Part shown: positions 47,001 to 58,669 of the stretch, in pieces
Layout: each line of letters opens with the position of its first letter
How positions within the stretch are numbered: position 1 is the first letter of the stretch
Assembly: GCF_964656455.1 (NCBI RefSeq)
Contig: NC_135712.1
Span: 71,615,239 to 71,679,238, forward strand
From: Halichoerus grypus
Taxonomy: Eukaryota > Chordata > Mammalia > Carnivora > Phocidae
Direction: 5' to 3'
DNA length: 64,000 nt
Position numbers and translations under genes: made by a program
The notes under the pieces: generated by a model
The model's database searches: none
Seen by the model: the letters and a program-made list of their open reading frames with translations, nothing else
Told to the model about the DNA's origin: nothing

Positions 47001-47160
47001 AGCTCATTATGGTTTTGATTTGCATTTCCCTGATGATGAGTGACGTTGAGCATCTTTTCATGTGTTTGTTGGCCATCTGTATATTTTCTTTGAAAAAATG
47101 TCTATGCAAGTCCTCTGCCAATTTTTAAACCAGATTGTTTGTTTTGTGTATGAGTTCTTT

Positions 47161-47350
47161 TTTTAAGATTTTATTTATTTATTTGAGAGAGAGTGAGAGC
47201 AAGAGCAAGAGAGGTCACAGAGGGAGAGAGAAAGGGAGAAGCAGACTCCCCACTGAGTGAGGAGCCTGATGCAGGGCTTGATCCCAGAACCCCGAGATTA
47301 TGACCTGAGCCAAAGGCAGACACTTAACCATCTAAGCCACCCAGGTGCCC
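47161..47350 (-). mobile_element. CanSINE in L1
   Basis: Antisense SINE with TSD tgtgtatgagttcttt / tgtgtatgaattcttt at 47145-47160 and 47351-47366. Confidence 0.94.
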
Positions 47351-47999
47351 TGTGTATGAATTCTTTATGTATTTTAGGTATTAACCCCTTATCAGATATA
47401 TCATTTGCAAATATCTTCTCCCATTCAGTATGTTACCTTTTCATTTTGTTCATGGTTCCCTTCACCGTGCAAAACTTTTAAATTTGATATAGTCACAATT
47501 GTTTATTTTTCCTTTATTTCCCTTGCCTGGGGAGATAGATTCAGAAAAATACTAAGGCCAATGTCCAAGAGTTTACTGCCTATGTATTCTTTTTAGGATA
47601 TTTATGGTTTCGGATGTCACATGTAGGTCTTTAATCTATTTTGAGTTTATTTTTGTGTATGATATAAGAAAATGGTCCAGTTTCATTCTTTTGCGTGTAT
47701 CAGTCCAGTTTTCCCAACAGAGTGTATTGAAGAGACTGTGTTTTCTCTGCTGTATATTCTTGCCTCCATTATTGTAGATTAGTTGAATATGAGTTTGTTT
47801 CTGGGCTCTTTATTCTGTTCCATTGTTCTCTGTGTATGTTTTTGTGCTAGTACCATACTGTTTGATTACTGTAGCTTTGCAGTAGAGTTTGAAATCTGGG
47901 ATTGTGATGCCTCCAGTTTTGTTTTTTTGCAAGATTGCTTTGAATCTTTGTGGCCTTTGTAGTTCCATAGAATTTTAGGATTATTTGTTCTAATTCTGT

Positions 48000-49190
48000 G
48001 ATAAATACTATTAATTAGCTTTATGAATTTTGACAGACACATATAGTTGGATCTCCATACCACAATCTAGATGCATGACAGTTCCAATAACCCTAAAAAT
48101 ACCCTTATTTTACTCCGTTGTTAGTACCTTCTACCCCCGACCACTAGAAATTTCTGATTTATTCTTCATCCCTATAGTTTTATCTTTTCCTGAATGTCAT
48201 ATAAATGGAATCATATAGTTTGTAGCCTTTTGAATATGACTTATTTTACTTAGCTAAATCCATTGAGATTCATCTATGTTGTTGTATGTATTAATAGTTG
48301 TTCCTTTTTATTGCTGAGTAGTATTCCATTGCATGGATGTACCATAGTTTATTTCTTCAAGGACGTTTGGATTGTTTCCAGTTTTTGGCATTTAGGAACG
48401 GAATTGCTATAAATGTTTGCATACAGATTTTGGTGTAAGTCTAAGTTTTCTTTTTTCTTGGGCAAGTACCTCGAGTGGGATTGCTAAGTTTTATGTAAGT
48501 ATAGCTTTAAACTTTATAGGATATGGGAGGTTTTTAATAGATTCTATTTCTTTAATTCTGTTTAGGTTATTGATTTCTTATTGAGTGAGCTTTGGTAGTT
48601 TTTGTCTTTCAAAGAATTAACCCATCTTGTCTGTTAAATTTATAGGCATAGAATTATTCCCCAGTTCCCCTGGTTATTCTTTTTAATATTTGTAGAATCT
48701 GTGGTGTTGTCATCTCTCTCCTTCTTGGTATTTGAAGTTTTTTTTTCTTTTTTTCTTCTTTTTTTTTTTTTTAGAGCTGGGGGTAGGGACAGAGGGAGAG
48801 GGAGAGAGAGAATCTCAAGCAGGCTCCAAACCCAGCGTGGAGCCCAATGTGAGGCTTGATCTCACAACCCTGAGACCTTGACCTAAGCCAAAATCAAGAG
48901 TTGGATGCTTAACTGACTGAGTCACCTAGTTGCCCCTGAGTTCGTGTTTTACAATTTTTTCTTTGGCAGGAGGTTTATCAACTTTATAGATCTTCTGAAA
49001 GAACTGGCTTATGTTTTTGTTGCGTTTTGGTTACTGATACTCTGTTTTCTGTTTAGCTGACTTCCGATCATCTTTATTATTTCCTCTCTTCTGCTTAATT
49101 TGGATTTACTACTTTGGGTTTAACATACTACAGAAAACAATTTTTTCTCTCTGGATGTAAATTGTCATATTTTTAAATCTTGTAGTACTC
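48000..49190 (-). mobile_element. Older L1 segments
   Basis: Antisense L1-like sequence: 3' region at 48010-48540 (cataccacaatctagatgc, attgctgagtagtattccattgc) and ORF2-like at 48540-49190 (gttattgatttcttattg). Interrupted by a CanSINE. Diverged. Confidence 0.6.
48737..48937 (-). mobile_element. CanSINE, diverged
   Basis: Antisense SINE (gagggagagggagagagagaatc, gagtcacctagttgcccc); TSD not clear. Confidence 0.82.
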
Positions 49191-50043
49191 AGTTCAGGTG
49201 TGGTGTGTGTTGTGTGGGTGTGTGTGGTGTTGGTGTTTAGTATTTAGGCAAGAACATGAGACTTTGCTAGTAGCAAGATTTCAGAGAGAGTGAAATTGGT
49301 ACTGTTTTTAATGAGAAGGGTACAGGATTTTTTTTTTGTTTTGAATATTGGTTTTTGTGCCTGTTCATCTCTGAATGTAGAGTATCTGTAAATTATTAAA
49401 ATACTCAGAATTTTCATGACAAGCCCAGTGAAATTTCCCACACATAGAGCTACTAAAGTTTAATATGTGGCATTATTTAAGTGGGGCAAAATATTTTCAC
49501 CAGGAATAAAATTTTATTTTTGTTTCTAATCTTAGCAGTCATTGAACCTAAAGGACTATATAATGTTTACTCAAATTAAGAGTGTAAAACACTTAAATCC
49601 CTAGGTCTTCCCAAATGAGTAACCTCTAACTAAGATATAAGGCAGTTTTGGAGTTGTTTTTACTTCAAGTGTTTTGATACGTGAAAGTAAGAAATTCCTG
49701 TAGTAAATGAAGTGGAATTTGTGTTACTCTTTCAGGTTGTTTTTCAAAGCTTGATTAAAGTCAAGGAAATAAATTGCTTTATTGTTTTAACATTCTATTT
49801 AAATAGTAATGCAAATTTGATTTTCCCTGTAATTAGAAATAATTTTATTTTTTAGATGAAATTCGCTTGAAAATCAGTTTCAGTTTCTTTTTTAAATGCT
49901 TATTTTTTATGTAGTCTTCAATAAGAAATATAAGTGTTATTAGAATTGGAGTACTGGTGGAAGGATGTATTATTTATCAACCTACATGAAAATTATTTTT
50001 TATTTATTTTTCTAATTGTTTAATGTTACATTTTATCTTTTAG

Positions 50044-50102
50044 ATCCTATTTGACCAAACTCAGAGATCAATTAAAGCACAGCTTCAGAACTTTGTTAAA
50101 GA
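50044..50102 (+). CDS. ACAP2: ACAP2 exon 5 (BAR domain, residues ~96-115)
   Basis: The 59-nt exon encodes ILFDQTQRSIKAQLQNFVK plus the first two bases (GA) of a Glu codon finished by exon 6. The acceptor is ttttatcttttag and the donor GA|gtaagt is consensus. It lies in the BAR domain around the end of helix 1 and start of helix 2. It must be spliced together with exon 6 to keep frame (59 + 184 = 243 nt), so skipping exon 5 alone would frameshift. Confidence 0.97.
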
Positions 50103-51241
50103 GTAAGTCAATTGCAGTGAAGAGAAAAGAAAAGCAACAAGTTCATGATCACATCTGGGAGTTGGTTATCTTTTGAGAAGAATTTTATGGACTGTGATTT
50201 ATTGAAAATATTGGAGTTTTTGTTTTTTTGCTTTGTGAAGTGTATATTGCATTTCCTCTTGAATTATTCCATAAGGGAATCAGACTTCATGTCTTTCAGT
50301 GAATCATTTATACTATGAAATTTGTATTCAGGATATATAACTAGGATTGTTATAGATTAAAAAATAAAATAATTTAATGACCTTTCAAAATCAAAGCAGA
50401 TCCCAAAAGTGGTTGAAATACTATTAGTTATTATAGTGGAGACTAAGTTTTCCATAGTCTCAATATGGTTTTTCTTTGAAGAGAATATAATGGAATATAT
50501 GAGAATGAATCATAAAAGTGCATGTTTTTTGCTACATGTGATCCTTTTGTGTCACATTCATCCCATTTTATATGTGAAATAAAATTGAACTAGAAGTAAA
50601 AACATCTGAACTTTCCAGGTAGGAACATTTTCCTTTCCCACATTAATAATTCAGTTTTTCTCTTTTAATTCCTGACTGAGAATATATAAAATTACAGATA
50701 AAGTTGGTTATGATACAGTATTCAGGATAAATTATAGAAGTAGCACATCTCGTGAACATAGTGCACTGCCGTTTAGTAGGTTAGAATTTATTGTCCTGCT
50801 AGTGATATCTCACAGATTCTTTCCAAATAATAGACTAACGTTCAGAATGTCCTTATAGAATGTATGCATGAAAATTTATGGCTTCTTACAAAGCCTTTAA
50901 AGTCTTTCTCAGGTCTACTTTATTATTATTTTAAAATCATTTGTCTTCAAGTCATTTTGCCTGGTTCTCTGGTAGAAAAAAGTACTTATCTAAGATCAAA
51001 AGTACTTATCTAAGATCATTAATGAGTCAAGGGTTTCAGAATACTGAAATGGAAACCATTACCCTTTACAGGTATGCAGTTCTTTTACCAAAGATTGTAT
51101 GTATGTGTGTTTTAAGAATATATTTATGCCCTTTGGCCCAGTAATTTCCCTCAACAAGAAACAAGTGATATTTCTTAAAGTGTGGTTTGTAGATCACCCA
51201 CAGTAGGATTTATGGAAGTTTTCCTGTTTTTATTTTTTTAG
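50103..51241 (+). other. ACAP2: ACAP2 intron 5 (1.14 kb)
   Basis: Mostly unique AT-rich sequence. The only structure noticed is a perfect 20-bp tandem duplication (period aaaagtacttatctaagatc) at 50978-51017. Confidence 0.9.
50978..51017. repeat. 20-bp tandem duplication
   Basis: Two perfect copies of aaaagtacttatctaagatc, 225 bp upstream of exon 6. Confidence 0.9.
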
Positions 51242-51425
51242 AGATCTTAGAAAATTCAAAGATGCCAAGAAGCAATTTGAAAAAGTCAGTGAAGAAAAAG
51301 AAAATGCATTAGTAAAAAATGCTCAAGTACAAAGAAACAAACAGCACGAAGTTGAAGAAGCCACGAACATTCTGACAGCAACAAGAAAATGTTTTCGACA
51401 TATAGCCCTCGACTATGTACTTCAG
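51242..51425 (+). CDS. ACAP2: ACAP2 exon 6 (BAR domain, residues ~115-176)
   Basis: The 184-nt exon begins with the last base of the split Glu codon, then encodes DLRKFKDAKKQFEKVSEEKE and onward to FRHIALDYVLQ. It is the highly charged coiled-coil part of the BAR domain, rich in Lys and Glu, with basic patches expected on the membrane-facing side. The acceptor is tttttattttttag and the donor CAG|gtatat. It is the longest exon in the window. All 62 codons (with the split one) are open and match the ACAP2 sequence I know without visible gaps. Confidence 0.97.
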
Positions 51426-51589
51426 GTATATTTATTATATGTTTTCAAAAAATGCTTACTAAACATGTCATTACTTTTGAGTGATTACACTGAGAAGAAC
51501 TAATACTGTTTCTTTGAGTCTAAAATTAAGCCATGATCTTTTGTGAAGACTTTTCACTTGTCTGTATATCTGTGTATGCACATAAATAT

Positions 51590-51925
51590 GTGTGTGTACA
51601 TGTGTATACCTTTGGTTCTGATTTCTTCCCCTTTTCACTTAACATGATACTTTCTCCCATTTTTAAATGTTGTAAAAAGCATTTTAATCGCTTTATTTTA
51701 TTCTATGGAGTTGCTAGGTTAATTTAATTAATACTGCTTATCAGACATATTGTTGCCAGTTTTTACTGGCAATAGTGAAAATATAGTTTTCAATAATTGT
51801 AAATGATAATAACATCTTTGTATATAAATCTTTTGCCACATTTCTGATTATTTCTTTAGAGTAGATTCTTAGAGGTATTAAGGCATACCATATTGACAAA
51901 TGTAAAATATTTCTAGAAGTGTTGT
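51590..51925 (-). mobile_element. Old L1 3' fragment
   Basis: Resembles antisense L1M/L1ME 3' sequence (ctttattttattctatggag, gagtagattcttagaggtatt). Diverged. Confidence 0.5.
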
Positions 51926-52346
51926 TCTCATAATTGCATTACATGCTATTTTTTAAAACTAGAGATCAGTATTTGGTAAGTTGCCTGGTGATCTTCTGGT
52001 CCTATGTAAAATTGAAATCAGTTTGAATGTGATAGGTCTCCAAAGGGATTCGAGAGACATGAAAAGTGAAGGCAAAGTGTACATTATTTCACATGTACTT
52101 GATGTGTTCCTATATATCATGAGTTGAAAGCTTTAAAGCTCAGGAAATTAGTTTGTCTGAATCTCCTTTTACAAAACAGCAGTGGAGTCTCCAGAGATTG
52201 TTGACTAGCAATCACAGATTATTTCTTTAAAAAAATACGTAAGTAACCATATACAAATTAGTGATTAAAAACTACTTAGAAAACTTAGCAAAACAGTAGA
52301 AAATGACTAAGTTTTTTTTAAGTTTCTATTCAGTAAGTGGGAAGTT

Positions 52347-52388
52347 AAAGTTTTCAATTAGCAATAATCGCGCCTCGGATAAACCTCA
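52347..52388 (-). pseudogene. RNU4 pseudogene: U4 snRNA internal fragment, antisense
   Basis: On the minus strand this reads tgaggtttatccgaggcgcg and on to gctaattgaaaacttt, an exact match over 42 nt to U4 nucleotides about 31-72 as I know them. It has the 5' stem-loop but no 5' end, Sm site or 3' half. It is flanked by 5-bp direct repeats gaagt at 52341-52345 and 52391-52395. Confidence 0.85.
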
Positions 52389-52429
52389 ATGAAGTGCATT
52401 TCATTTATTAACGATAATCTTCAAGAATG

Positions 52430-53660
52430 GAATGCTCTGTATTTCCTTTCTCCCATTAGCCCTCTCCCATTTACTCCACTTTTTGCGGTAGGATGAGTAT
52501 TGTCTTCCTATCCCATTCCACTGACATAGCTCATGCTAAGGTCTTACTCATTAGATACAGTTTAATTCTTAACCAACTTGACTATTGTGTTTCACTGAAA
52601 TGGTGGACCACACTCTCTTTCTTGAAATATACTTTTGTCTTGATTTATCTCAAACCACTTTTAGATTGCAATAACTTCTATTTAGCTTCTATTTCTTAAC
52701 TTCTATTAACTTGTATTTCTTTTCAGTGTCCATGTTGGGCTTCTCTCCTTTGTCCATCTTTTCAACCTCTTTTTCAGGGTTCCCTCTTGGTCCTATTCTT
52801 TTCTGACCTTTTGATTTCCCTGAAAGTCTCATGCCCCTTGCTTGAATTACCATCATGTATAGATGACAAAATCTATTTTTCTCAGACATCCCTCTTTCTT
52901 TTTGATCCACAACTGAAAACTGTCTTCTTCCAAATGGCTTCTTTTTACCCTTACCTAACTGAATGCCAACACCCTCTCACTCAATCCTAGAAAGTCACAT
53001 GGAGAATTATATCAGATATTCTCATTCTCAGCTGCTATATCTAACAATCAAAACTGCCTTAAAAAGTTCTGTGTATTGGGGCACCTGGGTGGCTCAGTTG
53101 GTTGAGCATCTGACTCTTGATTTGGGCTGAGGTCATGATCTCAGGGTGGTGAGGTCAAGCCCTGAGTCAGGCCCCGCACTGGGTGTGGTGCTTGCTTGGG
53201 ATTCTCTCTCTTCCTCTCCCTCTGTGACCCACTCCCCTACCCCCCGCTGGCGCACACTCACTCTTAAAAAAAAAGAAAAAAGTTCTGTGTACCTCTTAAG
53301 TCTGCTCTTTCTTACCCTTGCTGCAGCCCTAACACCAGTCTTTATTGTTTCTTATCTAGAGTATTAAGATGTTCTCAAAAAATTGGTCTTCTTGCATTGC
53401 GTTTACCTGTTCTGTTACCACTTTGTTCTCTGTTCTGGGGTCAGTTATACAAGTTTCTCCAGGCAAAGTGAATCATCCTTGCCTCTGCTTCTTCTGTGCT
53501 GTCATAATATTGTCATACACATTGCTGTTAGAGCACTTAAACACATTTATTATAATTATTTATATCTCTTTTTTACTCCTAGGTTATATTCTTTCCTCTA
53601 GTGGTTGGAAAATAAATTATCCATTTCATTTAGTGCTCATCCAGTAGTTTTAAGTTAGGA
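52430..53660 (+). mobile_element. L2-like LINE, diverged
   Basis: Pyrimidine-rich sequence with L2-like motifs (ctttctttttgatccacaactg, aactgcctt...ttaagtctgctctttc, cttctgtgctgtcataatatt). Split by a CanSINE. Family assignment is tentative. Confidence 0.45.
53076..53276 (+). mobile_element. CanSINE
   Basis: Sense SINE with TSD aaaaagttctgtgta at 53061-53075 and 53277-53291. Confidence 0.94.
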
Positions 53661-53993
53661 TCCACATGTCCCCTGTAACTATCACCTTATTTGATTTTTC
53701 TGATGAGAACTCTTGTGTCATTTTATTATATGGCTAAAGTGGCTATTTTAGGGTGTAGTAAGTAACAAATATCCAAGTTTATAAAGTTTGTCATGCTTTA
53801 GCTTCTGTAAATATTTGAATTTACTTTTTTTTTTCCAAGTACATGCTATTTTTCATTGCCCAACATAAAAAAATACATAAAATGGAAGCACTTTTGGCAT
53901 TTTTCAAAGTCTGAATAATAGGTTATCTGCAGCCTCTGCTTTTACTTAGAGCATTTGAAAGTTAATATTTTAGTTCTCAAAACTGAATAGGCC

Positions 53994-54207
53994 ATGGGCG
54001 CCTGGGTGGCTCAGTCGGTTAAGCGGCTGCCTTTGGCTCAGGTCATGATCCCAGGGTCCTGGGGTCAAGTCCCGCATTGGGCTCCCTGCTCTGTGGGGAG
54101 CCTGCTTCTCCCTCTACCTCTGCCTGCTTTTCTGCCTACTTGTGCTCTCTCTCTATCTCTCTGTCAAATAAATAAATAAAATCTTTAAAAAACAAAAAAA
54201 ACCAAAA
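53994..54207 (+). mobile_element. CanSINE
   Basis: Sense SINE with perfect TSD caaaactgaataggcc at 53978-53993 and 54208-54223. Confidence 0.95.
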
Positions 54208-54564
54208 CAAAACTGAATAGGCCTTGAAACAGACATACAAAGGAAATTAGTGCTCATTTAAGCATAGTTATTTGGACTTCTTGGTGTGTTTTTAGTTTTC
54301 TGATCAGTGCTTTAAAATTATCTTATAAAACAGGGAGAATATTCAGTGGGAAGAACATATCAAAAAGGAAGATATTCTGTAATCTTTTGACAATATTAGC
54401 AAAAAGTGAATGATTCTTTTTTTGTATAAACATTAATTTCATTAAGCTGATATGTAATAGATAAAAAAAATATTTGTTAAGAATTTCTAGAGTTGGGAGA
54501 GATACCACAAAGGCAACTTTCATAATTTACTGATCTTTCAGTAAATTTAGTTTAATTAAAATAT

Positions 54565-55260
54565 TATTTGAGGTCTATTAATTTAGTTAACAAATATTTA
54601 TTGAGTCCTCACTATGTACCACTTGGGGAATGCAGCTGGGAATAAGGCAAGACCTTGATCTTATGGAGCTCACACTTTAACCGGGGAAAAGACATAAGTA
54701 AATAAGAAAATATAAGGTAGTTATGAATGCTATCAAGGAAATAAATAGGGTTGTTGTACTAGAGAGTACATAGGGCCTACTTAGACCTTTTTGAGGAGAT
54801 AGTATTTTAGCTGGGACCTGATTGGAACAGGTAGCCTTATGCCTATCTGGGCAGACAGTTATGACATGACAGAACAACTAGTTTGAAAGTGTTGAGGTGG
54901 GAGTAGTTTTGGATTGTGGTTGGAGCACAGAAAGGGGAAAGTAATAGAAAACTAGGTTAGAAAGGTGATATCACAGAGGGCCACGAAGGCTACAGGAGGA
55001 AGTTGGAAGGTTTTAAGTTGGACATAGTGTAATCTTATTTATATTTTGAAAAGATCACTCTGTTTGCTGTGTGGAGAATGGATTGTAGAGAGTCAAGAGT
55101 ATAGAGAGACTAGTTCATACGCTATTGCAACAGTCTAGAAAAGATAAGATGGTGTTTGGTAGTAGTGGCAAAAATTGATGAGAATTTGCATTAAGGATAT
55201 ATGTTGAAGGGTCTAGATGAGCAATTAGATAAGGAGGATGGGGAAAAGATGGAATTCTAA
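54565..55260 (-). mobile_element. L2 LINE, antisense
   Basis: Complement of the L2 3' part: aacaaatatttattgagtcctc at the 3' terminus, then gatcttatggagctcacac, ggaagttggaaggttttaag and aaagatcactctgtttgctgtg. Confidence 0.7.
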
Positions 55261-55546
55261 GAAATTGATATGCCTATCAAAGTGATAGTTTTATCACTAC
55301 AGTATTTATGACTTATGCATGGCCAGTTTTTCTCTGAGTTGAAAATAGATGAGAGTTTCATTGGTATGTTTGTCTTAACTGTTTTTGCAAAACGTGGGTC
55401 AAAGGGTGAAAAACTTGAACTTTGATTTTATTTACTTTTCTGGAAAAGTATCAAACTATCAGAAAAAGCAAATTTTACAATATTGCATTGTAGATTAGTT
55501 TTTAAAATAAATGCATGGGTAATTAACCAAGTGTATTTTCCCTCAG

Positions 55547-55591
55547 ATTAATGTCCTTCAATCAAAAAGGAGATCAGAAATCCTAAAATCA
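55547..55591 (+). CDS. ACAP2: ACAP2 exon 7 (45-nt exon, residues ~177-191)
   Basis: This small phase 0-0 exon encodes 15 residues, INVLQSKRRSEILKS, between the two long antiparallel stretches of the BAR domain. The acceptor is gtattttccctcag and the donor TCA|gtaagat, which lacks the preferred G before GT. It contains the basic cluster KRR. Its small size and divisibility by three make in-frame skipping possible, but nothing in the sequence shows that it is alternatively used. Confidence 0.97.
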
Positions 55592-56289
55592 GTAAGATAT
55601 TTATTGAAATGATGTTTTCAACATTTTAATATGATCTAAGTGTACATATATAAGCGTTTAAAGCAGCATCATATGTGTGTATATTTATGTGTGTGTATAT
55701 ATATATGTAAATATATTTATTCCAGGTTCAGAATTAATCTTACAGATCTTTTCATACTTCTTCTGTGTCACTTAACCACTTTTTTGTCTCCTTCATGTTA
55801 TAGTTATTTATGTGTATCTCCTCTATTAACACACCATGAGCTCCTTAATAGTGACATTTAAATATTTGAGATTGAGGGCATGCATAAATGGTATCATTTA
55901 GAGAATTTTTCCTCCCGGGTTATTGATGATTTTATCAGCCTTTTGGTTTGTTCTTTAAAGTGCCGTTTGAAAATAAATGGGGTGAAATTTGAGGATAATG
56001 TTTTTCCCTGAGCCTCTATGCCCATTTTTTTATTTGACCATTTTTTTAAATCTTAAACCTAACAAAGAAGTGGACATGGGATGGTAGTGGTATGACATTG
56101 CACTCTTTCACATTTTGAGAACCTTAGAAATAATTTTTCCTCTCTGTTCACTGAAGTATTTTGGTTTTTTCCCTGAAAGGGTATGCATAAATTGCTTTTG
56201 ATTCTTGTCCCCACCTAGCTTTTCCCTAAATTCTGTATTTATGTTATTTCTTATCAGGTAAGTACATTGTACTTGCTCTTTACCTCTAC

Positions 56290-57560
56290 TTCCTTTTCCA
56301 GATTGAGAGTATTATGTGTTAATTGTAGAAAATTGGAAAGTAAAATGTATGAAGAAAAAAATTAAAACACTTACAAATCTTACTACCAAGGGAGAACTAC
56401 TGTTAATATCTTGGCATATATCTTCATCTTTTTTCCTCTCTTTCTGTGGGCATGTATGTATATGAATGTGTATGTGTGTTTTAAAATTGCATTTAATTTT
56501 TTTAAACAAAATAGGAGTCATTGTTACATATGTTTTATAACTTTGTTCTTTTGATAGTAACTACAAAATCATCACATGTTATTAAATATTTTTTATTTAA
56601 CAATGGCTTTCCTGGCCATACAGAATTCTACCATGTGAATATACTAGCAGTAGGCAACCTTTTTTTGTGAAGGGCCAGGTAGTGAATATGTTAGGTTTTG
56701 TGGGCCATGTGGTCTGTGTTGTAATTACTTAACTGTGATGTTGTAATGAGAAAGCAGCTATGGACAATATGTAAATGAATAGCATGATTGTGTGTTAATA
56801 AGAATTTTTCTTCTGGACATGGAAATTTGAATTTCATATAGTTTTCCCATGTCATGAATTTCATGTCTTCTTTTCATTGTCTTTCAAACATTTAAAAATG
56901 TAAAAACCACTGTTAGCTCATAAGCCATCCAAAAATAGATGATAGGGCTAGATATAGTTTGCAGGTCAGTTGACTATGCCATAAATTAGTTTTATCCTTT
57001 AATGGATTTTTAAGTAATTTCCATGTTTTTTGACTTTAAAGAATAGCATTATAGTGATCATTCTAATAAATAATATGATTATTTCCTTAGGATAGATTAA
57101 GACAAGAGATTACTTAGTCAAAGGGTTTAAGCATTTGTTAAAACTTTTAAAAAATAATGGTAAATTTTAAGAGTTATACATCATTTCCACTAGTAGTATG
57201 TGAAAGTGAACTATATTATCAACACTGGGTATTAATTTCTCCTACTCTACGTATAATTTGGTAGATAGAAAATGTCATGTCATTGTTCAGTTTTGCATTT
57301 CTTTAATACAAATGAGTTTGTATTAAATATGTATGAGTTTGAATTTTTTTCTGTATATTTTTTGGCCTCTGTGTTCCCTGTTTTTTTGTTAAGTATTCAT
57401 CTTTTTCGTACTGATTTGTAACATCTTTTATATTTTAAGACTATTAACCCTTTGTCATATGTGTTTTCCTAGTTTATCATTTATCTTTTAATATGTTTAT
57501 TATATGTTTTGATGTGCAGGCATGTTTTACATTTTTATGTAGTTGTAGCTGTTAATCTTT
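56290..57560 (-). mobile_element. Old L1 3' fragment split by hAT element
   Basis: Antisense old L1 (attaaaacacttacaaatcttactacc, gttgactttaaagaatagcattatagtg). Interrupted at 56645-56988. Confidence 0.55.
56645..56988 (-). mobile_element. hAT-type DNA transposon copy
   Basis: Same family as 9498: gcaaccttttttttgtgaagggcc-like start, gttaggttttgtgggccatgtggtc, and end atagtttgcaggtcagttg. Confidence 0.65.
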
Positions 57561-58530
57561 CACCCTCTTTTTTTATATAATTAAGTGTTTATTACACTAA
57601 TAAAGTTGCATAACTACTGTTAATCTAATTCCAGAATAATCTTTTATTGAGCTTTGTTCTTTTGTGTTTGTGTTTTAATTGGTTTTTCTCTTGAAAGAAT
57701 CTTCTTTTGAAGCATTCTTGAATATTAAGGACCTATTTTAAATTTCAGAAAATTAAACAGATGTCTCGTCTTGCTAAAAATAAACATGGATGTTTGGAGG
57801 ATTCTTTCACTATTATGATTGAATTAAATTTCTTCCCATATAAAAATGACAAATAAAAACAAGGGTGATTTTTCTTTCATGAATAGGTAAAATGTAGGAA
57901 AACCTGGAAAAAATCTTAACCTATTAGCAACATTTTTGGATATTGGGAATGAATATACAGAAACCTCCATATTGGCAAAGTCTGTTGACTCATTTTATTT
58001 CAGTATCTTGAGAAAGAAAATAAGCATTCCCCTACTTTGGGCTGTGTTTAGTGATCCTAGTCAGTTATAAAGTGTGATTGTTTTATTTTGAGAGCTTCAT
58101 ATTTCCTCTTCTAATTTTCTAATGTTTTATTTGCAATTTAAAGTTTTGCCAGTGAGTTTGGTTGAAAGGCATATAATATGGTTTTTATAATGTACCTGGG
58201 AAGATGGTGAAAGTATTGAAAACTTGATTCTTTCAATTATTACCATGTGAATTTTGATTGTCTGGATATAATAATCTGTTAAACAACTAAAATTTGGGGC
58301 GTTTTTAAAATTTTAAACCACTTAGAGATTTCTTTTAAATATAATTTATTCTCACTTCACAAATATTTCTGAAATACTCTTTTAAGAAAAATGACTCAGT
58401 TCTAATTTTAAATTTGATATTTTGGGCTCTTATGGAATAATTTTTAAACATTAGATAAGATTAAGATTTTTAAAAATTTCAGGATATTTAAGAATGATTT
58501 TAAAATGCTAAACTTTTTTTCTCTTATTAG

Positions 58531-58626
58531 ATGTTATCTTTTATGTATGCCCATTTGGCCTTCTTCCATCAAGGGTATGATCTATTTAGTGAACTTGGGC
58601 CCTACATGAAGGATCTTGGTGCACAG
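58531..58626 (+). CDS. ACAP2: ACAP2 exon 8 (BAR domain end, residues ~192-223)
   Basis: The 96-nt, phase 0-0 exon encodes 32 residues, starting MLSFMYAHLAFFHQGYDLFS and ending YMKDLGAQ. This is the last BAR helix, a hydrophobic dimer-interface type sequence. The acceptor is tttttttctcttattag and the donor CAG|gtaata. The next expected coding sequence (beginning LDRLVVDAAKE) is not found between 58627 and 64000, so this is the last ACAP2 exon in the window; the PH, ArfGAP and ankyrin parts lie beyond it. Confidence 0.97.
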
Positions 58627-58669
58627 GTAATATTGTACTGTATTGCTTGATTCTGTGTTATGCATTGAT

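Larger units (their letters stand above)
46690..48000 (-). mobile_element. L1 ORF2 fragment, later insertion
   Basis: Antisense ORF2 segment starting at cagggttccc-like sequence and running upstream through ORF2 (tcttctcccattcagtatgttacc, ttttgcgtgtatcagtcc). Split by two CanSINEs. It covers an ORF2 region not collinear with its left neighbour, so is a separate element. Confidence 0.75.
24802..50043 (+). other. ACAP2: ACAP2 intron 4 (25.2 kb)
   Basis: This is the largest intron in the window, densely filled with nested L1, L2, MLT2-like, hAT and CanSINE copies. Unassigned stretches are 24990-25480, 28190-28390, 28582-28860, 29470-29718, 31725-31935, 32379-33480, 33708-34100, 34676-35564, 35806-36270, 36529-37020, 38798-39247, 41298-41567, 41801-42140, 42356-43290 and 49190-50043. 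A 118-codon open frame at 36543-36899 has no recognisable domain and I do not consider it a gene. Confidence 0.9.
51426..55546 (+). other. ACAP2: ACAP2 intron 6 (4.1 kb)
   Basis: Holds an old L1 piece, an antisense U4 snRNA fragment, L2-like sequence on both strands and two CanSINEs. Stretches 51930-52340, 53660-53977 and 54224-54560 show nothing assignable. Confidence 0.9.
55592..58530 (+). other. ACAP2: ACAP2 intron 7 (2.9 kb)
   Basis: Holds an old antisense L1 interrupted by a hAT-type element; a short TG/TA repeat lies at 55675-55710. Nothing assignable at 55720-56280 or 57570-58520. Confidence 0.9.
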
